This document shows positions 8,679 through 16,586 of a stretch of 64,000 bases of DNA, piece after piece. Source of the stretch: Bog-756 sp052326605 (GTDB lineage: Bacteria > Actinomycetota > Acidimicrobiia > Acidimicrobiales > RAAP-2); contig JBKQMB010000008.1 in NCBI GenBank assembly GCA_052326605.1, positions 1-64,000 of the forward strand, given 5' to 3'. Within the stretch, counting starts at the first letter, position 1, and every line of letters begins with the position of its first letter. The notes below the pieces were generated by a model. That model was not told the DNA's origin, ran no database searches, and saw only the letters and a program-made list of their open reading frames with translations. The position numbers and the translations under genes are program-made.

Positions 8679-9660
8679 GTCTTCCCTCCCCTTGCCTGTG
8701 ACCATCGGTGGCGGGGTCGTGCACAGGACGGCGCGGGAGCGGACCGTCCAGCAGTTCCCCGAAGGTCGCCACCTTGCCCGGATACCCGCACGGCCTTCAT
8801 GTCACCGTGAGAGTCAGGGACCTCATGACCACAACGCTGCCCCACGCGTCCTTCGCCCGATAGGGCCGATGGTCCCTTTCGAGGGCTTCGACCACTGCAC
8901 TTGCAGCTTCGTCGGCCAGAGCGGCACGGTGTCAATCGAGCTCCATGGGACAACGACGCATGGCAGGACAAACGGCACGATCATCGTCGAGTCGGCTGGG
9001 CCCATCCTCCCAACACCAGTCGATCGGCGACTCCGGCCTGCTGCGGAGCGTTCTCCGGTCAACTGGACGGGAGTCTGCGCTTCGTCGAGAATCTCGAGAT
9101 CATCTGGGCGCCCGGCCATTGCAGCCTGCCCGTGCCCTTCCGCGATGGTTCCAGAACGGGAACGGGCAGTGGACGAGGTCGAACAGTACATCGTGCATGG
9201 TGGTGATCTGACCGGCTGCCACTCCGTGGGCACCCGACCCCCACGGTGCGCCCTGGCCGGGCACGGGGCATTCCCGTGCGGAGCAAGGTAGTTCTGGGGG
9301 AGTGTCCTCATGCGTGCCTGCCAGGACATGACGTGAGGTCACTGCAACCCCGAGGTCCGTCGGGAACTGCACGAAGGGGGAGAACGCACTCCGGACCGAT
9401 CACGTTGTAGCACCGATCGCTTCGCGTCCATTACACCAGAAGCTGAAACCTCGGTAAGCGTTCGTCGCCAGACGGCAGGAGTGTGACGGACCGGTGAGCT
9501 ACTCGCCTCCCACTGGCCGCGGGTCATCGAATTTCTCGACGTGCCAGCCAGATGACCACAGTCTCATCCATTTGCGCCCCACCACGGCCCAACCGACTGG
9601 TGCTTCGCTGCGGACGCAACTGGCCCGTCGGTCCGAGGTACTTCAACGGTTCTCCGCCTA
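8679..9660. other. Long intergenic region with a possible DUF3224-like relic
   Basis: No intact gene is supported. Plus-strand frame 8868-9003 reads FEGFDHCTCSFVGQSGTVSI followed by a Gly/Thr-rich strand, which resembles the barrel of DUF3224 proteins; similarity then jumps to another frame (GDSGLLRSV), as in a frameshifted relic. This assignment is weak. The rest, 9060-9660, shows nothing recognisable. Confidence 0.3.
8862..8876 (-). promoter_or_regulatory. DosR/DevR-like box upstream of nitroreductase
   Basis: On the minus strand GGGACCATCGGCCCT, a good match to the DosR dyad. A 14-nt core of it (AGGGCCGATGGTCC on the plus strand) recurs at 38264, in front of an MFS gene and an LLM relic. 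It is 184 bp upstream of the nitroreductase start. Confidence 0.5.
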
Positions 9661-10527
9661 TCAGTCAGGCCACTGCGAGAGGACTTCGATGGCCTCTTGG
9701 TCGAGGGCAAGGTCGGCAGCAGCCAGGTTCTCCTCGAGGTGGTCCAGCGAAGATGTTCCCGGGATGAGGAGCACGTTGGGCGCCATGTGCAGCAGCCAGG
9801 CCAGGGCCACCTGGGCCGGTGTGGCGTCGAGCCGGAGGGCTGTCTCTCGGACCGATGGGGCACCGAGTACCGCGCTCTCCGGGTTGAAGGCGGAGCCGAG
9901 TGGGAAGAACGGCACATAGGGCACCTCGTCCACCCGACATGCGTCGAACACGTCCTGCCCGGAGCGATCAGCCAGGTTGAAGGCGTTCTGGACACAGGCC
10001 ACCTCTGTCCGAGAGCGAGCGAGACGGTAGGCAGCAAGGTCCACATTGCTGAGGCCGATGCCTCCGATGAGGCCCTCGTCGCGCAGAGCCATCATGGCCT
10101 CAAGCTGTTCGGCGAATGGCACCTCGGAGTCCGGATGGCGGCGCAGGTTGACGACAGGAACCTGGTCCAACTCCAGTGACCTGAGATTGGCTTCCACTCC
10201 GGCCCGCAGTTCCTCCGGTCGCTGTGCAGGCAGCCACTGGCCCTGCTCATCGCGAGCTGCCCCGACCTTGGACACCAAGACCAGCTCTTCTGGATATGGA
10301 TGCAGCGCTTCGTGGATGAGCTCGTTGGCCACGTCGGGTCCGTAGAACTGAGCGGTGTCGATGTGATTCACGCCGGCATGGACAGCGCGTCGAAGTACCG
10401 CCAGGGCACGCTTGCGATCCCCTGGGGGTCCGAAGACCCCAGGTCCAGGGAGTTGCATGGCGCCGAAGCCCATGCGGTGAACGGGACGGTTGGCGAGCAG
10501 AACGGAATCGCTGGGCATAGCGTCCAT
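9661..10527 (-). CDS. Aldo/keto reductase family oxidoreductase
   Basis: A 288-aa NADPH-dependent TIM-barrel reductase. The AKR signature is visible: GVNHIDTAQFYG (catalytic Asp and Tyr), VLVSKVG (Lys) and VVNLRRHPDS (His). The C-terminal end LLIPGTSSLDHLEENLAAADL binds the cofactor phosphate in this family. The substrate is unknown; close relatives are annotated as general aldehyde/ketone reductases (YdbC-type). The start at ATG 10525-10527 has a GGAAGAG element upstream. It stands alone, downstream of the Mau-like cluster and on the same strand but 320 bp away. Confidence 0.9.
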   Translation of the reverse strand: MDAMPSDSVLLANRPVHRMGFGAMQLPGPGVFGPPGDRKRALAVLRRAVHAGVNHIDTAQFYGPDVANELIHEALHPYPEELVLVSKVGAARDEQGQWLPAQRPEELRAGVEANLRSLELDQVPVVNLRRHPDSEVPFAEQLEAMMALRDEGLIGGIGLSNVDLAAYRLARSRTEVACVQNAFNLADRSGQDVFDACRVDEVPYVPFFPLGSAFNPESAVLGAPSVRETALRLDATPAQVALAWLLHMAPNVLLIPGTSSLDHLEENLAAADLALDQEAIEVLSQWPD

Positions 10528-10724
10528 ACTGGCTCTTCCAGTCCTCACCTCCAGCGCGCCGAACGCCGGCAAGAACCGGGAGTGGTGTCACCCCTAGCCG
10601 GCACACCAGATGGTTGCAGGTTCCCCTTGAGCGCCATCCTGCAGTCGTCCAGGAGGTGCCCCCTGCCGGGTTTAGCGGGCCTCAAGCGCTGGTAGAGGTG
10701 AGCACAGCCGGGATGCAGCTGATC

Positions 10725-10743
10725 CTCTGCTTTCATGGCTGAG
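10725..10743 (+). repeat. Divergent copy of dispersed 19-nt hairpin repeat
   Basis: CTCTGCTTTCATGGCTGAG matches the consensus CTCAGCTTYGKRGGCTGAG at most positions and lies in the 322-bp gap between the aldo/keto reductase and the Mau-like cluster. The gap contains nothing else recognisable. Confidence 0.35.
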
Positions 10744-10849
10744 TACGCTCTCGGCGTGGCGAGACCAGCCGTACCAACTGCTGCTCCCTGCGACTCCCCG
10801 CTGTCCGGGCAGAGCAGCTCTTTCGTATCCGGGCCGGGCGCACGCTGGT

Positions 10850-11659
10850 TCAGATCGAGTTTGCCGAGTAGTCCCGCTCCGCAGGGTCGCCAGGCGACCC
10901 GGCTGGGGCCCGCCTCTTGGCAATGATGGTCGCAGTCCCGGTCGCGCCTGCGGCACAACCGACGAGGGCAAGCACGGCCGGTGACCACAGAATTGCGGCC
11001 AGCACCGCCGCCCCTCCAGCTTCGACGCCGATCACCACCTTGTCGACCGCTGGGCCGGCATCGGCGAATCGGCGGTGGAATGCGAGGAGCTCGGTGGTCG
11101 ACGCGATGTGGCGGGTCAGGAACACCGCAAGGCCACGGAGGAGGCCGAATCCAGCGCCCAGGGCAAATGCGGCCACCGGATCAGCTGAGAGGGCACCGAG
11201 GACGATCATCAGGTAGACGGTTGCAGTGGTGATGTAGGTGGCCAAGCCGATACCGATCTGCCAACCGAATCCGGCCCCGTAGACCCATGCCCGGTAGTGG
11301 TCAAGCCACCGCTCATTGACCTGGCGCCGGTGGATCGGGAGATTCAGGCCGCCCGCACTCAGGTCGGAGCTCATTGAAATCAGCACCGCACCCAGGGCAA
11401 GGAGTCCGAGGGCAGACTGCGACAGCTGGAGGCTGTGGACTCCTTCAGCCCCGAGCGCCATGGCACAACCGAGGGTCATGCCGCCCACGGTGGCGCCGAT
11501 CACGAACCAGATGGAAGTAGCGACGTAGGAGTGACCCTTTGCCCGCTCGCTGATCGGCGTGATGGTCGACATCATGGACAGCCCGCAGGGCGACCAGGTG
11601 GAGCGCGCCGCGGCGGCAACGCTCACCATCAGGGCCACGGCAGTGATACAGAGGGTCAT
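10850..11659 (-). CDS. Polytopic membrane protein of the Mau-like cluster
   Basis: A 269-aa integral membrane protein with about six hydrophobic segments. Near residues 17-35 it has a conserved-looking RSTWSPCGLSMMSTITP motif with a single Cys in the membrane, reminiscent of thiol-redox membrane proteins such as CcdA/DsbD, though the family is not certain. AAGGAG 5 nt before ATG 11657-11659 fixes the start. It is the last gene of the five-gene minus-strand cluster, 88 bp after the Cys-rich Tat protein, and I infer a role in thiol transfer or maturation of that protein. Confidence 0.8.
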   Translation of the reverse strand: MTLCITAVALMVSVAAAARSTWSPCGLSMMSTITPISERAKGHSYVATSIWFVIGATVGGMTLGCAMALGAEGVHSLQLSQSALGLLALGAVLISMSSDLSAGGLNLPIHRRQVNERWLDHYRAWVYGAGFGWQIGIGLATYITTATVYLMIVLGALSADPVAAFALGAGFGLLRGLAVFLTRHIASTTELLAFHRRFADAGPAVDKVVIGVEAGGAAVLAAILWSPAVLALVGCAAGATGTATIIAKRRAPAGSPGDPAERDYSANSI

Positions 11660-11747
11660 CGGGCTCCTTCGTCGGCGGGATCGCAGGGAACGGGTTGCAC
11701 CGGGAAGGGGACCACGCTGGCAGTGACCGTCGCCACGGACTCCATCA

Positions 11748-12893
11748 CTATGCAGCCGAACCGAGGAACGGCACGTCAAAGGCGAAGATGCCGCCGTCCT
11801 GGGCGACGAACCAGTAGCCCTGGGCCGACGGGGAGGCAGCCATGCCGACGATCGGTTGGTCGAGCGTCTGCCCGCCCATCGAGCCGAGGAACGGGGCGTC
11901 CCCGAAGGAGAAGATGCCGCCGTCCTGGGCGACGAACCAGTAGCCCTGGCCTGACGGGGTGGCGGCCATGCCCACGATCGGCCGGTTGAGCGTCTGCCCG
12001 CCCATCGAGCCGAGGAACGGGGACTGGTAGGCGAAGATGCCGCCGTCGGAGGCCACCAGGTAGTAGCCCCCGGCAGAGCGCTCGGCGATGCCAACGATGG
12101 GCTTGTCGAGCGTGGCGGCAGACTCGTCTCCGTCGTTGGGGAAGTCGCCGTAGGTGAGGAGTCTCCCGAACGAGGTCACCATGCCGTAGCCGTTGCCATC
12201 GCTGCTTGGGGCCATCCCCACCACCTGGCACGCGGTCAGCACAGAGCTACACGGAGCCGGAGGTGGGGACGGCGTGGCCGGTGTCCAGCACGGTTCGTTC
12301 TGCTCTGCCGTGCTGTTGTCCACGGCCAGCGTGGTCGTGCAAGTCGGATCGATCTCCCACGGCGGGATGCAGGCCACGACCCGGCAGATGATGCGGCCGA
12401 TGCAGTCGATCTGCTGGTTGCACTGACCGTAGCGGAACTGGAAGCACCCGGTGACATAGGAGTCGCAGCCGTTCGGACCGCAGCCGCACTCGGTGCCGTC
12501 GCACCCGGTCTCGCAGAACCCCCATCCGTTCCCGCAACCGGTATCGCAGTGGCATTGGGCGTGGCAGTCCATGTAGTAGCGGGGACCGTTGCAGTACGAC
12601 GAGTTGTCCGCCTTCCACCATCCCCCCATCACCGCACCGCTGGGGCAGTAGTTGTACCCGCCGTTGATCGAGCAGCAGAACTCGGAGAACCCCGCGCAGC
12701 ACTGCGACCCGCAGCCGCAGTTCCCGTTCCCACAGGTGCAGACGAGTGCGTAGGCAGTGGTGGGCTTCAGCACGAGATCGAGGCCAGCACCGATGGCCAC
12801 GGTACTTCCCACGTAGGCGGAACGATTGATGAAACTCCGACGCGAGAGCCGCGACTCGAGGAAGCCCGACGCCTTCTCGACCAGGGTCGTCAT
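11748..12893 (-). CDS. Tat-exported Cys-rich protein (methylamine dehydrogenase light chain-like) with C-terminal GYW repeats
   Basis: A 381-aa protein. Residues 17-21 (SRRSF) begin a twin-arginine signal that ends near TTAYA (about 48). Residues 49-185 hold about 25 cysteines, many as CC, CxC and GC, with conserved-looking YCPSGAVMGGWWKAD, CNGPRYYMDC and FQFRYGQCNQQI segments and several Trp residues. The pattern recalls the methylamine dehydrogenase light chain (MauA), which is Tat-exported, disulfide-rich and makes a tryptophan tryptophylquinone cofactor. Residues about 215-381 contain four GYW-type repeats (GYYLVASDGGIFAYQSPFLG...). No MADH heavy-chain gene is present. Its neighbours are MauE- and MauD-like genes, which mature MauA in methylotrophs. 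Function unknown; cofactor formation is a hypothesis. Confidence 0.85.
   Translation of the reverse strand: MTTLVEKASGFLESRLSRRSFINRSAYVGSTVAIGAGLDLVLKPTTAYALVCTCGNGNCGCGSQCCAGFSEFCCSINGGYNYCPSGAVMGGWWKADNSSYCNGPRYYMDCHAQCHCDTGCGNGWGFCETGCDGTECGCGPNGCDSYVTGCFQFRYGQCNQQIDCIGRIICRVVACIPPWEIDPTCTTTLAVDNSTAEQNEPCWTPATPSPPPAPCSSVLTACQVVGMAPSSDGNGYGMVTSFGRLLTYGDFPNDGDESAATLDKPIVGIAERSAGGYYLVASDGGIFAYQSPFLGSMGGQTLNRPIVGMAATPSGQGYWFVAQDGGIFSFGDAPFLGSMGGQTLDQPIVGMAASPSAQGYWFVAQDGGIFAFDVPFLGSAA
11788..12075 (-). repeat. Tandem GYW-repeat coding units
   Basis: Units of 123-126 bp within the Cys-rich gene: the word CCGCCGTC(C/G) recurs at 11791, 11917 and 12040. The last two units encode nearly identical GYWFVAQDGGIF...FLGSMGGQTL peptides and are almost identical in DNA, which suggests recent duplication or gene conversion. 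A more diverged unit lies further upstream (about 12080-12220). Confidence 0.8.
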
Positions 12894-12963
12894 CACGGGA
12901 ACGGTGTCATCGAGTCGTGATCGTTCGGACGGCGCCGCTCGCCCTGGCCGCTGCGGGACGTCC

Positions 12964-13518
12964 TCACTGCGGCGTTGCCCGTGAGATCCCGAGGGCACGC
13001 CGTGCGGCTTCAAGTTCCGCCAGCGCCGACATGGCCAAGAAGGTGAGCCACGCACAGAGCCCACTGGCAATGGTCAACGGCACTCCGTGCAGCGGTTGCG
13101 AGGACAGGACGGATGCGATCGACCCCGCCGGCCCGGCCATCGCCACCAGCACCGCGGCGATTCCCAGCGCCACATCGACAATCACGTGGAGCATGGTCGC
13201 CGGAGTATCCGGCGTTCCGAAGCAGCCGCAGCTGGCGATGGCACCACCTTTGGATCGGGCATAGGCGACCACCAACGCGAAGATGAAGTATGACAAGGCC
13301 ACCAACCCGGCCGACACGGTGCGCGGTAGCACCAGAGCCGTGGCCCCGAGCGCCGCTTCGGCGATCGAGCCGCATCGGATGACTCTTCTGAGCAGCGGCA
13401 TCTTGAAGGGGACGACAACGGCCATGGCACGTGCGGTGTCGTCGGGTCGGAACGCCTTGGCGATGCCGGCGAGGATCAGCAGGACGCATGCGACGAGGTA
13501 GAGACCGATCAGTTCCAT
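12964..13518 (-). CDS. mauE: MauE/DoxX-type membrane protein
   Basis: A 184-aa protein with four to five transmembrane segments: MELIGLYLVACVLLILAGI at the N-terminus, then LSYFIFALVVAYA, then two more. The loop IASCGCFGTPD near residue 82 carries the CGCFG motif seen in MauE proteins. MauE is a membrane component for disulfide formation and maturation of the methylamine dehydrogenase light chain. The start overlaps the end of the 163-aa gene by 10 bp, indicating coupling. The gene precedes the Cys-rich Tat protein. The symbol is by family resemblance only. Confidence 0.8.
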   Translation of the reverse strand: MELIGLYLVACVLLILAGIAKAFRPDDTARAMAVVVPFKMPLLRRVIRCGSIAEAALGATALVLPRTVSAGLVALSYFIFALVVAYARSKGGAIASCGCFGTPDTPATMLHVIVDVALGIAAVLVAMAGPAGSIASVLSSQPLHGVPLTIASGLCAWLTFLAMSALAELEAARRALGISRATPQ

Positions 13519-14000
13519 CGGGCACCCGACGGGAGCGAGGGCTGAGGTGAGGGACTGATGGCCAGATTGGAGAGGAGACCATTGACCCTGGGCACGAGCG
13601 AACTGCGACGGGCATGACTGCCCAGGACGACGTAGAGCGTGAAGGGCCGGCCGGCCTCGGTGAAGAACCACTGGGTCCCCGACTGTCCCCCAAGGCCACG
13701 ACGGAGCACATACGGCAGGAAGTTGTCCGGAGATAGCGAACGGGGAATGCCCTGCCGGGCGAAGAGCCGGGTGCCGAGACTCTCAGGGCCGTACTCGAAA
13801 AGTGTGGTGAAGATGTCGTCAGCTCCCATCAGGGTGACCGCTCCCCCGCCGAAGTCACCCACCTCCTCAGGAAGGGCGAAGGTGGCGAATTGTGCAACCG
13901 GGAAGGGTGCTTCGTCGCCGGTTGACGACCGCATGAAGATGCGACCCTCGAAACCACCGGGCAATGGTGCCTCGATGCCGTGGGCCCTCAGCGTTGCCAC
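13509..14000 (-). CDS. Hypothetical protein of the Mau-like cluster
   Basis: A 163-aa soluble protein starting at GTG 13998-14000, two bases after the MauD-like stop. It contains EGRIFMRSSTGDEAPFPVAQ, a FTTLFEYGPESLGTRLF helix and the C-terminal VVLGSHARRSSLVPRVNGLL. No signal peptide or known domain is visible. The tight spacing on both sides puts it in the operon. I recall similar proteins beside MauE-like genes in actinobacteria, but no function is known to me. Confidence 0.75.
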   Translation of the reverse strand: MATLRAHGIEAPLPGGFEGRIFMRSSTGDEAPFPVAQFATFALPEEVGDFGGGAVTLMGADDIFTTLFEYGPESLGTRLFARQGIPRSLSPDNFLPYVLRRGLGGQSGTQWFFTEAGRPFTLYVVLGSHARRSSLVPRVNGLLSNLAISPSPQPSLPSGARWN

Positions 14001-14002
14001 TA

Positions 14003-14854
14003 TCAGTTCGCCATTTCGATCGGTGTCCGTTTCGGGCGCGGTTCCCCCCCGTCGGGCGGGCAGACGTCAGCCAGAGACGACGGATAGAGGCTCGGGTCGC
14101 CGGGCAGAATGCCAGCCGCCGTCAACTCCCGGTCATTCGCCAGTTCCCGCTCCGGTCCATCGAGGCCCTCGGCATGAGGCTGGCTGCGACTCCCCTCGGC
14201 GAACTCGCGGGCGTCGACCTGGGCCCTTCGAACCAGTTCAGCCACCTGGCTGAACTGGTTGGCCACTCCCTCGCCAATGCGACGGCCGGAGTTCCCGTCG
14301 ACGAGTACGAAGAACGGGGAGCCCGGCACCTCATAGTCACCCCAGGCTTCAGTGGACATCACCACCGGAAGTCCGGGGGGTGCCTGGGCACTGACCTCCC
14401 CCGGGATCTCCATTTCCGGACCCTTGGTAACCACGACCAATCGGGTGTGGGGCGGGAGTCCCAGCTCGTCGGGACGGTGGAAGGCCTTCCAGAATCCGGC
14501 ACACGACGCGCAGCCAGACGACAGGAATGCGAGCAGGGTGAGCTGGTCCGAGCCCGAGGGTGCCACCGCCAAGGCATCGCCCGATGGCGTGACCCCCGCG
14601 ATGGTCGGCGCCGATGCAGAACTGCGCTCGCCCGGAAGCGGTGGACCCATGGTCAGCGGGACGCTGACTGGGCCTCGATTGCCCGACGCACGCGCTGAGC
14701 TCTGGTCATGCGTGTCGGATCCTGCCGGCTCACCAACTCCCGCACCGAGATCGTGTAGCGCCTTCAAGATGTCGGCATGGCTACGCAACAGGCCGGCCAC
14801 GAGGACCGACAACAGCAGCACGACAATGCTCAGGACAATCGCCAATGCGATCAC
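14003..14854 (-). CDS. MauD-like membrane-anchored thioredoxin-fold protein
   Basis: A 283-aa protein. Residues 1-22 form a hydrophobic anchor (IVLSIVVLLLSVLVAGLL). After a Ser/Pro-rich linker, a thioredoxin-like domain follows with LLAFLSSGCASCAGFWKAF, giving a CASC redox pair at residues 115 and 118. Later the cis-Pro region reads VPGSPFFVLVDGNSG. The layout matches MauD/TlpA proteins, which act outside the membrane to form or reshuffle disulfides in the MADH light chain. A C-terminal Pro/Lys-rich tail of about 60 residues is unusual. It is the first gene of the cluster; the promoter is expected in the 400 bp upstream. Confidence 0.82.
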   Translation of the reverse strand: MIALAIVLSIVVLLLSVLVAGLLRSHADILKALHDLGAGVGEPAGSDTHDQSSARASGNRGPVSVPLTMGPPLPGERSSASAPTIAGVTPSGDALAVAPSGSDQLTLLAFLSSGCASCAGFWKAFHRPDELGLPPHTRLVVVTKGPEMEIPGEVSAQAPPGLPVVMSTEAWGDYEVPGSPFFVLVDGNSGRRIGEGVANQFSQVAELVRRAQVDAREFAEGSRSQPHAEGLDGPERELANDRELTAAGILPGDPSLYPSSLADVCPPDGGEPRPKRTPIEMAN

Positions 14855-15341
14855 ACACCACCTCCGAAAAAGGAATCAGTTGGCAACGCCAGCTCTCGAA
14901 CGCCAGTCGCCCTATGGCCATCGTACGGACTGCGGTGCCCGAAGCGGTGTATCTCCACGATGGCGAAATGTCCGGATGAGGATGAGGTATCGATCGGGTG
15001 AGCCGACCGACGGAATTCCCGGTCGCCGACCAGAGGTCCACCATGGCCATCACGGCGACGCGATAGTTGCTGCCCGCCATCGATCATGATCACCAGGCTG
15101 TCGATGGCGGAAGCCGAGGGTTGATAGCTTCTGCCCAGCTCAAGTGACCAGCTGTGACGGCTGAGATCCCAAGTGAGCGTTTGCAGACTGGGCAGCTGAG
15201 ATTCGCAGGCGTCGTCCTCAGCTTTGGAAGCTGAGTCCCCCAACCGTCGATCAGGGATGTCCGGTGGCTTCCAATCCGACGCATTCGGGCGCGCCTGCCC
15301 TGGGGCGCGCCTTGGTCATCGCCGGCCGGCATTCTGGGCGA
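14855..15341. other. Intergenic region upstream of the Mau-like cluster
   Basis: No gene is supported. The region includes the hairpin copy at 15217-15235 and, 17 bp before it, an inverted CAGCTGAG, so two copies of the CTCAGCT word face each other. A promoter for the minus-strand cluster is expected near 14870-15000, but no clear box was found. Confidence 0.35.
15217..15235 (+). repeat. Copy of dispersed 19-nt hairpin repeat (perfect palindrome)
   Basis: CTCAGCTTTGGAAGCTGAG is a perfect 8-bp stem with a 3-nt loop, the best palindrome in the family. The 11 bases after it (TCCCCCAACCG) also resemble those after the copy at 30930 (CCCACCCAATCG), so the repeated unit is longer than the hairpin. 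Confidence 0.6.
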
Positions 15342-15540
15342 CCAAGCTTGCCCACTGCTGTCCGGAAGTGGGATGGAGCCAATGCCTTCATCTCGACAGG
15401 GGGCGAGGAGATGAGGGTCCGCGGTGGTAAGCAAAGACCCCGTTGACTGAGCGATCTCCGCTGCGACACAGTCAGCAAGGCTGACCGCCCGAGTCGTCCG
15501 GTGGTAATGGCGAGCACGCAGCAGTCCGGCCTTCAACGCG
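15342..15540 (-). pseudogene. vapC: VapC-type PIN-domain toxin, C-terminal remnant
   Basis: The minus-strand frame reads LRARHYHRTTRAVSLADCVA, then ending LLTTADPHLLAPCRDEGI and IPLPDSSGQAW. This is the C-terminal half of a PIN-domain ribonuclease, with the SLADC and TADPHL acidic motifs. The N-terminal half with the first catalytic Asp is missing, and the frame runs on past the expected end, so the gene is a relic. It follows a VapB-like remnant by 3 bp. Confidence 0.6.
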
Positions 15541-15542
15541 AG

Positions 15543-15671
15543 TCAAGTGTCGGCGGGGAGCGGGCGCACTACGACCCGATCTCCGAGATCGACCACCACC
15601 ACTCGATCAACCATCCAACGGGCGCTCGCTTCGGCAGCTATCGAGACCTGAGCGTCGGATGAAACCCTCAT
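15543..15671 (-). pseudogene. VapB/AbrB-type antitoxin remnant
   Basis: A 42-codon frame. It begins MRVSSDAQVSI, like the first strand of an AbrB-fold antitoxin, and ends VVVVDLGDRVVVRPLPAD, typical of the region after the AbrB domain. The middle of the domain (about 30 residues) is absent, so this looks like an internally deleted vapB directly in front of the truncated vapC. Confidence 0.5.
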
Positions 15672-15800
15672 CACATTTGTGGCCGCGGGCACCGGTGCAG
15701 CTCCCTTGGTCGTTGTGTGAATCTCCTATCTGATTGTCTCCCCTCACTGCGAGAGAATGAGCCGCGGAATCGGGACGTCGCTGCCTCCGGTGCAGATGCT

Positions 15801-15819
15801 CTCAGCTTCGTAGGCCGAG
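15801..15819 (+). repeat. Copy of dispersed 19-nt hairpin repeat
   Basis: CTCAGCTTCGTAGGCCGAG lies 73 bp upstream of the DUF2277 gene. It is an imperfect palindrome. Confidence 0.5.
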
Positions 15820-15879
15820 CAGAGGTTCGGCATTGCGGGCGCCGAAGGAGCACTTGAGGGAGAGTCGTCCACCACGTCC

Positions 15880-15885
15880 TATCCT
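15880..15885 (+). promoter_or_regulatory. Leaderless-type -10 box for DUF2277 gene
   Basis: TATCCT (TANNNT) ends 6 nt before the ATG and no ribosome binding site lies between, which fits a leaderless transcript. Confidence 0.45.
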
Positions 15886-15891
15886 TGCCCC

Positions 15892-16140
15892 ATGTGCCGA
15901 AACATCACCACGCTCAGGGGGTTGGATCCAGAAGCGACTGCTGAGGAAATTGAATCTGCAGCTCGTCAGTACGTTCGGAAGGTCAGCGGGGTGCAATCCA
16001 CCTCGGCCACCACCGAGTTTGCCTTTGAAGCGGCCGTTCGCAGAATTGCCGAGGCCACGACCGACCTGTTGGCCCAACTGCCACCGCGCCGTGTGCCTCC
16101 TCCGACTCTTCCGCCCTTGCGACGCAAGGCAATCGCCTGA
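15892..16140 (+). CDS. DUF2277 domain protein
   Basis: An 82-aa protein that begins MCRNITTLRGLDPEATAEEI, the signature of DUF2277, and continues with YVRKVSGVQ and a helix ending TDLLAQL. The family is short, cytoplasmic and of unknown function, common in actinobacteria and proteobacteria. The length is close to the family norm. The start is supported by the invariant MCRNI and a TATCCT box 6 nt upstream. Confidence 0.9.
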   Translation: MCRNITTLRGLDPEATAEEIESAARQYVRKVSGVQSTSATTEFAFEAAVRRIAEATTDLLAQLPPRRVPPPTLPPLRRKAIA

Positions 16141-16586
16141 GCTCGATCGGAGCAACCCGGGCGAGCCACCCATGGCCCCGCCCTGCCGGCGGTCAGGAGC
16201 AGGCTCGGTAGCGGACGAGTTTTCACTTCCCCCGTCCGTTGGGGCTGCACCGGCTCATCGAGCGTGGGTCCCCTTTCCTGCCCCGGCTGCTCGGCCAACC
16301 GGGAGGATCCCGTCGGCAGGGTCCACCTTCTGCTCGATCGTGCGCCTGGGCCGGCAATCCGCCCGGTGATCATGGGGCAGGGTAATCAGAAACGTCCCCA
16401 CGAAGGGAACTCATGGCAGCAGCCAGGGACGTGCCCGGAGAAGTCGTAGGACGACGCTTTCGCCCGGTGGTTTGAGTAGCGCGCCACCTCCGCGGAGACG
16501 GCTCTTCGAGCTTCTGTTCAGCGAGAGCACTGCGCCGCTCCGGCAGGCGTCGACCGGCTCGGAATCGGCCTACGCGAGGCCGTCGA
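16141..16586. other. Intergenic region without a recognisable gene
   Basis: Frames are short or Pro/Arg-rich. A 20-codon reading frame at about 16412-16474, preceded by AAGGGA, is too short to call. The minus-strand GH114-like gene ends at the right edge. Confidence 0.35.

Noticed and set aside
8677..9291. 204-codon plus-strand frame and overlapping minus-strand frames
   Set aside because: Composition is not coding-like, no ribosome binding site is present, and only one 45-codon segment resembles a known family.
10412..10455. Palindrome near CCTGGGGGTCCGAAGACCCCAGG
   Set aside because: It lies within the coding sequence of the aldo/keto reductase and is explained by its codons.
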